Below, piece by piece: positions 20,501 through 27,051 of a DNA stretch of 28,247 nucleotides. The notes beneath the pieces were generated by a model. That model ran no database searches. It worked only from the letters and a program-made list of their open reading frames with translations, and was not told the origin of the DNA. The stretch is from Bacteroidales bacterium. Lineage in GTDB: Bacteria; Bacteroidota; Bacteroidia; Bacteroidales; F082. The position numbers were made by a program, and so were the translations under genes. The DNA is taken from positions 1-28,247 of the forward strand of contig JAFWRA010000090.1 of the NCBI GenBank assembly GCA_017508895.1, in the 5' to 3' direction. Positions within the stretch are counted from its first letter, which is position 1, and each line of letters starts with the position of its first letter.

Positions 20501-23500
20501 ATCGAGAACGAGATTCTGGCCAAGATGATGAGCGAAGACACTGGAGAAGAGACGGTGAAGACAGAGACACATGCTGACACGAACAATATCCCGCTGTCAT
20601 ACGCGCAGATGGGCGTTTATGTGGATTGCGTAAAGCAGCCTGAGGCCACGGTATATAATATCCCGATGGCAGTCCGTTTCCCCAAGGATGTGGACATCAA
20701 CCTGCTTACCACGGCATTGGAAACCCTCGTCAAGGCGCATCCTCAGATGCAGGCGCATTTTGGAAGTTCGGGTTCCGACATCATTCAAATCATTGATTTC
20801 GACCAACCTATTGAGGTTCTGCACAGCCAGCATAACGAGGCTGAGATGGGCCAGTACAAACGGGAATTCGTCAAGCCGTTCAATTTGAGGCAAGGTCCGC
20901 TCTACCGCATGGAGATTGTCACTACCGAGCAATGGGTCTATCTGATGCTCGATTTCCATCACCTCGTCATGGATGGCGGCTCCTTCGACCTGTTTTTGAC
21001 CCAACTCTTTGAATTGCTCAACGGTCATGAGATTGAGCCTGAGTCATTCACTTATGCCGATTTCGTGGCAGCGGAGAAAGCAGCTGAAAGCAGCGAGGAA
21101 TACGCGGCTGCCCGCGACTTCTTCCAAGAGCGTTTGGGCAAGGTGGAGGGCGTGACCGAGGTACCGTCAGACCTGACCAACCCCAAAGAGCAAGGCGTCA
21201 TAGAGACCTTGTCGAGCCAGCTGGAATTCGAAGCCATAGAGAGTTTCTGCCGTCAGCACAACATCACTCCGGCACATCTCACCCTCGCAGCCACCTTCTA
21301 CGCACTTTCGCGTTTCACCAACAACGAGCAACTGTGTATCACCACCATCAGCAACGGACGTTCCGACCTGCGCATCAGCAACACTACCGGCATGTTCGTC
21401 AACACGCTGGCATTGAGTTCCACTATCGGCGAACAGACTGTGCTTGAGTTCCTGAACGAGACCAGCAAGCAGTTCGATGAGACGCTACGGCACGAGAAAT
21501 ATCCTTTCGCACAAATCGCTGCCGACTATGACCTTTCCGCCGAAATCATGTTTGCCTACCAGATGGGCGTTATCGATGAGCATAAGTTCAAAGGTCAAAC
21601 ACTGGCCATTGACAATCTGGAGTCAGACACACCCAAGTTCCGCATCGCTTTTTATATCATGAACGACAAGGCGGGTAAGCCGAGTGTGTGTGTCGAATAC
21701 GACAATGGCCGTTATAGCCACGACCTGATGCAAAGTTTGGCCCAGTCGATCTGCAACGCTGCGAAGGCATTCGTCCGTCAGCCGGAGATGAAGTTGCAGC
21801 AAGTGTCGCTGTTGGATGCCGAGCAAACCACCATCCTCGACAGCTTCAACCAGACCGATGTGCCTTACGACGACACCCAGACCATCATCTCGCTGTTCCG
21901 CAAGCAAGTGGCGCAAATGCCCGACAATATGGCGGTTGTTTACCATGACAAGCATTATACCTACAAAGAGGTGGATGCCATTTCGGAGCGTATCGCCAGT
22001 TACCTTGTGAAACAAGGCCTTGGCAACGAGGATGTGGTATCGGTACTCATTCCGCGCAGCGAGTGGATGGCCATTGCCTCTTTGGGCGTGCTGAAGGCCG
22101 GTTGCGCTTATCAGCCTCTCGACCCGAGTTATCCTGCCGAGCGCTTGAACTTCATGATGAAGGATGCCAACGCCAAGTTGCTCATCGCCGATGAAGAATT
22201 GCGTCCCATCGTTGATGAATACCAAGGTGAAGTGCTGTTGACGAAAGACATTGACACGCTGCCTGCGGCTGCGCCTGTAAAGGTCGACATCACGCCTTCG
22301 AGCCTCTTCATCATGCTTTACACTTCGGGTTCGACGGGCACGCCCAAGGGCTGCCAACTTGAACATGGCAATTTGGTGGCTTTCTGCCATTGGTACCAGA
22401 GTCATTATGGCTTGACTGCCAACGACAAGGTGGCCGCCTACGCCAGTTACGGCTTCGACGCCTGCATGATGGACCTCTACCCTGCCCTCACCTGCGGTGC
22501 CTGTGTCTATATCATCGGTGAGGATATCCGCTTGAACTTACCTGATTTGAATGATTACTTCAATTCAAATGGTATAACCCATTCATTTATAACGACACAG
22601 GTCGGTTACCAGTTCGCGACCAATGTCGACAACCATTCATTACGTTGCTTCGCTGTGGGTGGCGAGAAACTCTCGGCACTCAACCCGCCGACCAACTATA
22701 AGATGTACAACGGCTATGGTCCGACGGAATGTACCATTTTCACCACAAATTACTGGGTGAAGGATTACGAATTGGACATCCCCATCGGCAAGCCGTTAGA
22801 CAATCTGAGACTCTATATCGTTGACAAGCAATTCAACAGACTTCCCATCGGCGCCATGGGCGAGTTGTGGGTCACGGGACCGCAAGTGAGCCGTGGCTAT
22901 CTGAACCGTCCCGAAAAGACTGCCGAGACCTATATAAAGAATCCTTTCAGCGACGACCCGAAGCACAGTCGTGTGTATCGCACTGGCGACATCGTGCGTT
23001 ACCTCCCAGATGGCAACATCCAGTTTGTGGGTCGTAAAGACGGTCAGGTGAAGATTCGTGGTTTCCGCATCGAATTGAAGGAGGTCGAGGCTGTGATTCG
23101 CCAGTTCCAGGGCATTAAGGATGCTACCGTGCAAGCCTTTGATTACGAGAATGGTGGCAAGTTCATCGCCGCCTACATCGTCAGCGACCAGAAGGTGGAC
23201 ATCAAGGAACTGAATGCATTCATCGGGCAGCAGAAACCGCCTTACATGATTCCAGTGGCTACCATGCAAATCGACGCCATCCCGCTGAACCAGAACCAGA
23301 AGGTGAATCGAAAGGCTTTGCCTGCCCCTGTCATCCAGGCGGCAGACCACGAATATGTGGAGCCTGTCAACGATGTCGAGAAGCTGTTCTGCAAGATTTA
23401 CAGCGACATCCTGTCCATGGACAAGATTGGCGCGACCGACAACTTCTTTGAGTTGGGTGGCACCTCGCTCATGGTGACCCGCGTCATCATCGAGGCCGAC

Positions 23501-24781
23501 AAGGTTGGTCATCATATCGCTTATGGTGATGTGTTCGCCAACCCGACACCGCGAATGTTGGCCAACTTCCTCACGGGCGACACCGTCGATGAGGACGAAG
23601 AGGCCCGCAAGTACAACTACGGCCCAATCAACCATATTCTTGAAGGCAACACCCTCGATGCTTTCCGTAACGGTGAGCGTCAAACTATTGGAAATGTGTT
23701 GCTTACTGGAGCAACGGGCTTCTTAGGTATCCATGTCCTCAAGGAACTCATTGACCGCGAGGATGTGCCGACCATTTGGTGCATGGTGAGAGCCGAGAAC
23801 GAAGAAAAGGCTGAACGCCGACTGAAAGGAATGCTGTATTACTACTTCAGTAACAACTATAAGGAGTTGTTTGGCAGTCGTTTGCGTATCATCAACGGCG
23901 ATGTGACCCAAGATATCAAGGTGGATGGCAAAGTCGACACCGTCTTCAATTGCGCTGCTGTGGTGAAACACTTCTCCAAGGGCACCGAGATTGAGGACGT
24001 CAACGTGGGTGGTGCGGCACATTGTGTGCGTTTCTGCCTGCTCAACAATGCAAGGCTGATTCATATTTCCACCTACAGCACCGCTGGCATGTCTATCAAT
24101 GGGATGCCGCCTGAGGATACGGTTTACACCGAGCAAAAACTCTATTTCGGTCAGAACCTTGGTAACCAATACGTACACTCGAAGTTTATCTCTGAGCGCG
24201 TTGTCCTCGATGCCGTAGCCTTGCACAAGCTCAATGCCAAGGTGATGCGTGTGGGCAATCTGGCGCCGCGTTCTACCGATGGCGAGTTCCAGATTAACTT
24301 CCAGACCAACAGTGCTATGGGACGTATCCGTGTCTATCAGATGTTGGGCTGCTATCCCTACGACATTACAGATGCGCCGATGGAGTTCTCGCCCATCAAC
24401 GAGGTTGCAAAAGCCATTGTGTTGCTGTCGGAAACACCGCAATCGTGCTGTCTGTTCCATCCTTACAACAACCATTACGTGCATTTCGGCGATGTGTTGG
24501 CTGAGTTGTCTCAAGTGGGGCAAGCGCCCCATCAGGTGGAAACCGAGGCTTTCAACGAAGCCATGGAAACTGCTAAGCAAGACCCAGAAAAAGCCAAACG
24601 TCTCTCCAGCTTGATTGCCTACCAAGACATGGCTCACGGACAAAAGGCTGTCATGATTCCGGCAGACAACCAATACACAACACAGGTGTTGTATCGCCTA
24701 GGTTTCCGTTGGTCGAGTACCTCATGGGACTATGTCGACCAGATGCTGGTGACTATCGGTGGGTTCGGCTACTTCGATTAA
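17510..24781 (+). CDS. Two-module NRPS with terminal thioester reductase (C-A-T-C-A-T-R)
   Basis: A 2,423-residue peptide synthetase. Order and motifs: C1 about 1-415 (HHIISDG, 128-134); A1 about 420-920 (LYTSGTTGTPKG, 581-592; YGPTES; GYLNRPEKT); T1 about 933-1010 (LGYVGLTSIMA, carrier S966); C2 about 1027-1435 (HHLVMDG, 1150-1156); A2 about 1440-1940 (LYTSGSTGTPKG, 1603-1614); T2 about 1947-2015 (LGGTSLM, carrier S1986); R about 2045-2423, an NAD(P)H-dependent reductase with GATGFLG (2067-2073) and catalytic Y2221/K2225. There is no thioesterase or epimerase. A leading C domain suggests N-acylation of the first residue; the R domain would release an aldehyde or alcohol, or a cyclic imine/pyrazinone if the amine is free. 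Hand-aligned specificity codes are DAMFLGLVCK (A1) and DAMFAGGIFK (A2), both suggesting hydrophobic residues. No PPTase, MbtH or transporter gene is nearby. It is last in its operon, before a strong terminator. Confidence 0.96.
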   Translation: MKQTAPLSKSQYGIYAECVSHENEIFYNLPFLFVFDGSLDVDRLCRAIETTIKAHPTFFTRIGVTDEGEPFQSVDMEKEDFSLTVEQVIDLEAEKKKFIEPYKLYGGRLFHTKVMRDANHIYWLFDMHHIISDGTSYNIIIRDVETAYNGGTLAPEEMSMQELALAEAEMRKTPAFEEGKQWYAQNFDCGDTFTQLLPDREIPGQSDAHLVRILNIDMDRVDAFCKDNNIKKSTFFTAAYAYLLAKYNNEQESLFNTVYNGRTEPKFQHSVGMTVKTLPVYSKFTDETTVLDFMKANQEQMDGCRKHDIYSYTDLMADLNLQSNSIFVWHGLLFDYTELMGKPMEAIQLRKHNEEVPFYLMSFYVGKEIHIRAEYNANEYSETLIAQFMESYEATLEGFLSQTYLRDIDITTKSQCALLDSFNQTDTDLDKSATIVSMFRGQVAKTPDTIAVVYKDKHFTYRELDEMSDRIAAYIHGKGLHEEDVVSVLIPRCEWMPIVSLGVLKAGCAYQPLDPTYPSERLNFMMQDASVKLLIADPELRGIVDQYTGDVLSINDIPQLPAPNTDLTVCAPNPESLFIMLYTSGTTGTPKGCQLVHRNLVAFCEWYHRRFSLAPGCKVTAYASFGFDANMMETYPCLTSGATLYIIPEELRLDLLALNEYFEQEQITHGFMTTQVAYQFATSVENHCLRYLLTGGEKLAPLTPPTNYTLANLYGPTESTVCITSFDVTKPMKDIPIGAALDNTKLYIVDKAGRRLPVGAAGELWVAGPQVSRGYLNRPEKTAEVYINNPFETNEKYAHIYRTGDIVRYLPDGNIQFVGRKDGQVKIRGFRIELKEVEGVILQFPGIKDATVQAFDEEGGGKFIAAYIVSDETVDIQALNDFILDQKPPYMVPAVTMQIDRIPLNQNQKVNKKALPKPEKKAAEAVVESNVPMNLLEQEIHGIIAKIINTEDFGVTTVLGYVGLTSIMAIKLAIQINKRFGVTLDSKSLAKTGTLQTIENEILAKMMSEDTGEETVKTETHADTNNIPLSYAQMGVYVDCVKQPEATVYNIPMAVRFPKDVDINLLTTALETLVKAHPQMQAHFGSSGSDIIQIIDFDQPIEVLHSQHNEAEMGQYKREFVKPFNLRQGPLYRMEIVTTEQWVYLMLDFHHLVMDGGSFDLFLTQLFELLNGHEIEPESFTYADFVAAEKAAESSEEYAAARDFFQERLGKVEGVTEVPSDLTNPKEQGVIETLSSQLEFEAIESFCRQHNITPAHLTLAATFYALSRFTNNEQLCITTISNGRSDLRISNTTGMFVNTLALSSTIGEQTVLEFLNETSKQFDETLRHEKYPFAQIAADYDLSAEIMFAYQMGVIDEHKFKGQTLAIDNLESDTPKFRIAFYIMNDKAGKPSVCVEYDNGRYSHDLMQSLAQSICNAAKAFVRQPEMKLQQVSLLDAEQTTILDSFNQTDVPYDDTQTIISLFRKQVAQMPDNMAVVYHDKHYTYKEVDAISERIASYLVKQGLGNEDVVSVLIPRSEWMAIASLGVLKAGCAYQPLDPSYPAERLNFMMKDANAKLLIADEELRPIVDEYQGEVLLTKDIDTLPAAAPVKVDITPSSLFIMLYTSGSTGTPKGCQLEHGNLVAFCHWYQSHYGLTANDKVAAYASYGFDACMMDLYPALTCGACVYIIGEDIRLNLPDLNDYFNSNGITHSFITTQVGYQFATNVDNHSLRCFAVGGEKLSALNPPTNYKMYNGYGPTECTIFTTNYWVKDYELDIPIGKPLDNLRLYIVDKQFNRLPIGAMGELWVTGPQVSRGYLNRPEKTAETYIKNPFSDDPKHSRVYRTGDIVRYLPDGNIQFVGRKDGQVKIRGFRIELKEVEAVIRQFQGIKDATVQAFDYENGGKFIAAYIVSDQKVDIKELNAFIGQQKPPYMIPVATMQIDAIPLNQNQKVNRKALPAPVIQAADHEYVEPVNDVEKLFCKIYSDILSMDKIGATDNFFELGGTSLMVTRVIIEADKVGHHIAYGDVFANPTPRMLANFLTGDTVDEDEEARKYNYGPINHILEGNTLDAFRNGERQTIGNVLLTGATGFLGIHVLKELIDREDVPTIWCMVRAENEEKAERRLKGMLYYYFSNNYKELFGSRLRIINGDVTQDIKVDGKVDTVFNCAAVVKHFSKGTEIEDVNVGGAAHCVRFCLLNNARLIHISTYSTAGMSINGMPPEDTVYTEQKLYFGQNLGNQYVHSKFISERVVLDAVALHKLNAKVMRVGNLAPRSTDGEFQINFQTNSAMGRIRVYQMLGCYPYDITDAPMEFSPINEVAKAIVLLSETPQSCCLFHPYNNHYVHFGDVLAELSQVGQAPHQVETEAFNEAMETAKQDPEKAKRLSSLIAYQDMAHGQKAVMIPADNQYTTQVLYRLGFRWSSTSWDYVDQMLVTIGGFGYFD

Positions 24782-24783
24782 GC

Positions 24784-24815
24784 AAAAAGGCCTGGACTTC
24801 GGTTCAGGCCTTTTT
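24784..24815. terminator. Strong two-way terminator after the NRPS
   Basis: A 14-bp stem (AAAAAGGCCTGGAC / GTTCAGGCCTTTTT, one G-T pair) closes on a C(TTCG)G tetraloop, one of the most stable RNA loops, and is followed by further T. The A run on the left lets it also stop the minus-strand genes that converge here. Confidence 0.93.
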
Positions 24816-24837
24816 TGATTCTATACAACTAATAATA

Positions 24838-25173
24838 TCAGCCCCTCCTAGCCTCGCGCAAAGGTTTTTCCCAATAAACAGTCCCTTTTGCTTCTCGGGC
24901 AAGTTCATCGATGTGCTGTTGAAACTCTTGCATTAGGGCTTCTTCCCTTTTCTTTGATCGTCGACCTTTTGCCTCATATAGCACTTTACTGAAATAGGCA
25001 TCGTACGATACGGCAAAGTCCTCTTCGTTGTTATGCGGAAAGAAAGACACTGCAGCTTCATATCTGATGTTGCCAGCCTCGGAGTCGGCAATGAGCATTA
25101 CCAAAGCTCCGTGGCGAGGAACACTATTGTATTCGGCTTTGGCAGAGAAGTATTGTTCATAGACGTTGACCAT
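24838..25173 (-). CDS. Hypothetical protein, 111 aa
   Basis: Not recognised. A soluble protein with no signal peptide or membrane segment. The N-terminal half is mixed (EQYFSAKAEYNSVPRHGALVM, then a YEAAVSFFPHNNEEDFAVSYDAYFSKVL stretch), and the C-terminal half is a strongly charged helix (GRRSKKREEALMQEFQQHIDELAREAKG). It starts 11 bases after the stop of the LolA-like gene and is probably translated from the same message. It ends 22 bases from the NRPS terminator. It looks like a real gene because of its position and its normal amino-acid mix. No function is proposed. Confidence 0.7.
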   Translation of the reverse strand: MVNVYEQYFSAKAEYNSVPRHGALVMLIADSEAGNIRYEAAVSFFPHNNEEDFAVSYDAYFSKVLYEAKGRRSKKREEALMQEFQQHIDELAREAKGTVYWEKPLREARRG

Positions 25174-25184
25174 TGCAATTGGGT

Positions 25185-25811
25185 TTATCGCTTGTCAACG
25201 ATAGAGGCTTGGGGAAATTCTTTGGGGTTGAAAGTGACTTGTTCTTCGGTGACGCCGAAGGAAATGTCGCGCATAGTCACCGTTGCAGCAGTGACGCTTG
25301 TGCTTAGGCTGACAGGCCAATACGTTTCTTTAGCAACAACCAAGTCCATCCTTTTGGGAGCATCTTTGTCGGGATTCGACCTCGACCTCTTGCAGCGGAT
25401 GTGCCATTCGGTGGCAGTCTCTTTGTCGATTTTGATGTCATAACCGTCTGTGATGTCTTTGAACAACTTCGTGTCGCCGTCCGTTTCGGATTTTTCTTTG
25501 GGTTTAGCATTCGTGATTTCGATTTCGTTCTTTTCGGGATCGTAGCTCCAATCTATTTTCCCGTCGCTCCAAGTGACAAAATCCTTACCATCCCTATTTG
25601 CCTCAATACGCATCTTGTCGCCTAAGACATAACTACGGGAACTTATTGTGCCAATGAAGATCATCTTGATATCCATAGTCATGGCAAAGCCTTCACTTTC
25701 ATTGTGTTTGCTCATCTCAGCATCCATGCGAGAGACGATTTCTTCGGCAGTTTGTGCCATAGCAACGGTGGCCAATGCAATAAAGCTAATGATTGCAATT
25801 ATTCTTTTCAT
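25185..25811 (-). CDS. LolA-like periplasmic outer-membrane lipoprotein carrier
   Basis: A 208-residue exported protein. Residues 1-19 are a signal peptide (MKRIIAIISFIALATVAMA, cleavage before QTAEE). The mature chain has the LolA/LolB-like fold pattern: AEEIVSRMDAEMSKH at the start, strands with FAMTMDIKMIF and SYVLGDKMRIEANRDGKDFVTWSDGKIDWSYDPEKNEI, and a late YWPVSLS..VTMRDISFGV segment. Members of this family in Bacteroidota ferry or sense lipids or lipoproteins in the periplasm, and many are paralogues rather than the essential LolA. It is followed 11 bases later by a 111-residue hypothetical. No TAnnTTTG box was seen in the 74 bases upstream. Confidence 0.82.
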   Translation of the reverse strand: MKRIIAIISFIALATVAMAQTAEEIVSRMDAEMSKHNESEGFAMTMDIKMIFIGTISSRSYVLGDKMRIEANRDGKDFVTWSDGKIDWSYDPEKNEIEITNAKPKEKSETDGDTKLFKDITDGYDIKIDKETATEWHIRCKRSRSNPDKDAPKRMDLVVAKETYWPVSLSTSVTAATVTMRDISFGVTEEQVTFNPKEFPQASIVDKR

Positions 25812-25885
25812 AGTAAGTTATAGATTTAGAATTAATTTCGTTGAATACTTCGTGTTGTATAAACTAATATCTATGCTAGCGACTT

Positions 25886-26248
25886 TTATTGCGCTTTTAC
25901 TTCATCCAACAAATCGTAAGCTTTCACCAAACAAAACACACGGTTGAAAGCACCAATGGTAACCACGCGTTTGTCACCATCATAGTACATCTTGCCAACG
26001 TTCAATACATAGTAATTCTCAACTTTGAGTTGGCTTTTCACATATACTTTTACAACCGTTTCGCTAATGGTGCCTGCAATGGCATTGCCGATGCTTTCCA
26101 AGATGCTGGCATCTTCATTGTCTTCTTGAGACGACTTTACGATTTCCTGAGTCAGCTTTTCGACATGCTTTTCTTCTTCGGGACAAGTGAAAAACATGAC
26201 ACCAGCTAAAATAACTAGAACAATAATGGTTTTAATGAGTTTCTTCAT
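25886..26248 (-). CDS. Small membrane-anchored protein, possibly DUF4359-like
   Basis: A 120-residue protein with an N-terminal hydrophobic helix (KTIIVLVILAGVMFFT, about 6-21), probably an uncleaved anchor or signal, then a Glu/Lys-rich helix (PEEEKHVEKLTQEIVKSSQED) and a C-terminal beta-rich part (VENYYVLNVGKMYYDGDKRVVTIGAFNRVF). The last part resembles the end of DUF4359 proteins, whose role is unknown; this match is from memory and tentative. It has its own -7 box at 26280-26287, about 32 bases upstream of the ATG. The 74-base gap to the LolA-like gene leaves open whether the two are co-transcribed. Confidence 0.7.
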   Translation of the reverse strand: MKKLIKTIIVLVILAGVMFFTCPEEEKHVEKLTQEIVKSSQEDNEDASILESIGNAIAGTISETVVKVYVKSQLKVENYYVLNVGKMYYDGDKRVVTIGAFNRVFCLVKAYDLLDEVKAQ

Positions 26249-26279
26249 ATTATATGAGTGAATTTGTGTTTGCAGTTTG

Positions 26280-26287
26280 CAAAGATA
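26280..26287 (-). promoter_or_regulatory. -7 box of the small membrane-anchored protein gene
   Basis: On the minus strand this reads TATCTTTG, matching TAnnTTTG, about 32 bases before the ATG at 26248. A TTG on the same strand at 26313-26311 lies 23 bases further up, slightly more than the usual spacing. Confidence 0.5.
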
Positions 26288-26313
26288 ATAAGATTATTAT
26301 CATGTCGCTACAA

Positions 26314-27051
26314 TCATCTTGCGAGGAAATAAACCAACAGCATATGGACGGGGTAAAATGCATAGAAACAGTATTTTAAAAAAGGTGTCTTGATGAATCC
26401 ACGTTTACCATTGTACATACCGGTTAGAATAAGTGATAGGAATACCATGAGTTTCATGTTCAAAAGAACGGGACAGGCAACGTATCGTATTACCAGCTCT
26501 TTGCGTAAGCCGTACATCAACAGAATAAAGATAAAACCAATAGTTTGATAATCGGCATTCATGTATCTAGAAACGAGAAACATGACCAAAAGCAAAGGCA
26601 AACATACCATAAGTTTGTTAATAAAACGCTCAATGCTACACATGGCAAGATAACCTAACAGTAAGGTGAACATCACATTCTGTTTTGGGAGAAGAATAGT
26701 GTGTCCAATCATCAAGTTGAACGGGATTTCGGAAAGAAGTGCGAGGACAAAAAGGCTGATGCCGTATTTCTTTCTGTCTTTGGTTTTTTCAAAGCCTTCT
26801 ATTAGCAAAAATACGAAAATGGGAAATGCAAACTTCCCGAACATCTGCATCATATGCGATAAAGACATTGCCCTTCCAGCAACGGTGAACCAAACTTCAT
26901 TGGCCCAAGGGAAGCGGTAAAACCAGAACTTAGCCAAGTGATCCGACAACATGGAAATGCAGGCAACTAGTTTCAAAGCACTACCACTCAAAATAGACAG
27001 TTTATCAAACATTGGTTTTTCCATGTTCACAATTGTAAATGATTGCCTCAT
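26314..27051 (-). CDS. TraX-like polytopic membrane protein
   Basis: A 245-residue integral membrane protein with about seven to eight hydrophobic helices. TraX-family hallmarks are present: SALKLVACISMLSDHLAKF near residue 24, then FGKFAFPIFVFLLIEGFEKTKDRKKYGISLFVLALLSEIPFNLM, QNVMFTLLLGYLAM, and the C-terminal CFYAFYPVHMLLVYFL. TraX of F-like plasmids acetylates pilin, but chromosomal relatives are common in gut bacteria and their substrates are mostly unknown; they may be acyltransferases acting on surface molecules. The ATG at 27051 overlaps the TGA of the exporter gene (ATGA), so translation may be coupled. A second start at 27024 (MEKPMFDKL) is possible. No conjugation genes are nearby. 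Confidence 0.82.
   Translation of the reverse strand: MRQSFTIVNMEKPMFDKLSILSGSALKLVACISMLSDHLAKFWFYRFPWANEVWFTVAGRAMSLSHMMQMFGKFAFPIFVFLLIEGFEKTKDRKKYGISLFVLALLSEIPFNLMIGHTILLPKQNVMFTLLLGYLAMCSIERFINKLMVCLPLLLVMFLVSRYMNADYQTIGFIFILLMYGLRKELVIRYVACPVLLNMKLMVFLSLILTGMYNGKRGFIKTPFLKYCFYAFYPVHMLLVYFLAR

Noticed and set aside
26314..27051. TraX-like gene as evidence of a conjugative element
   Set aside because: No relaxase, mating-pair or pilus genes are present, and chromosomal TraX-family genes are common.
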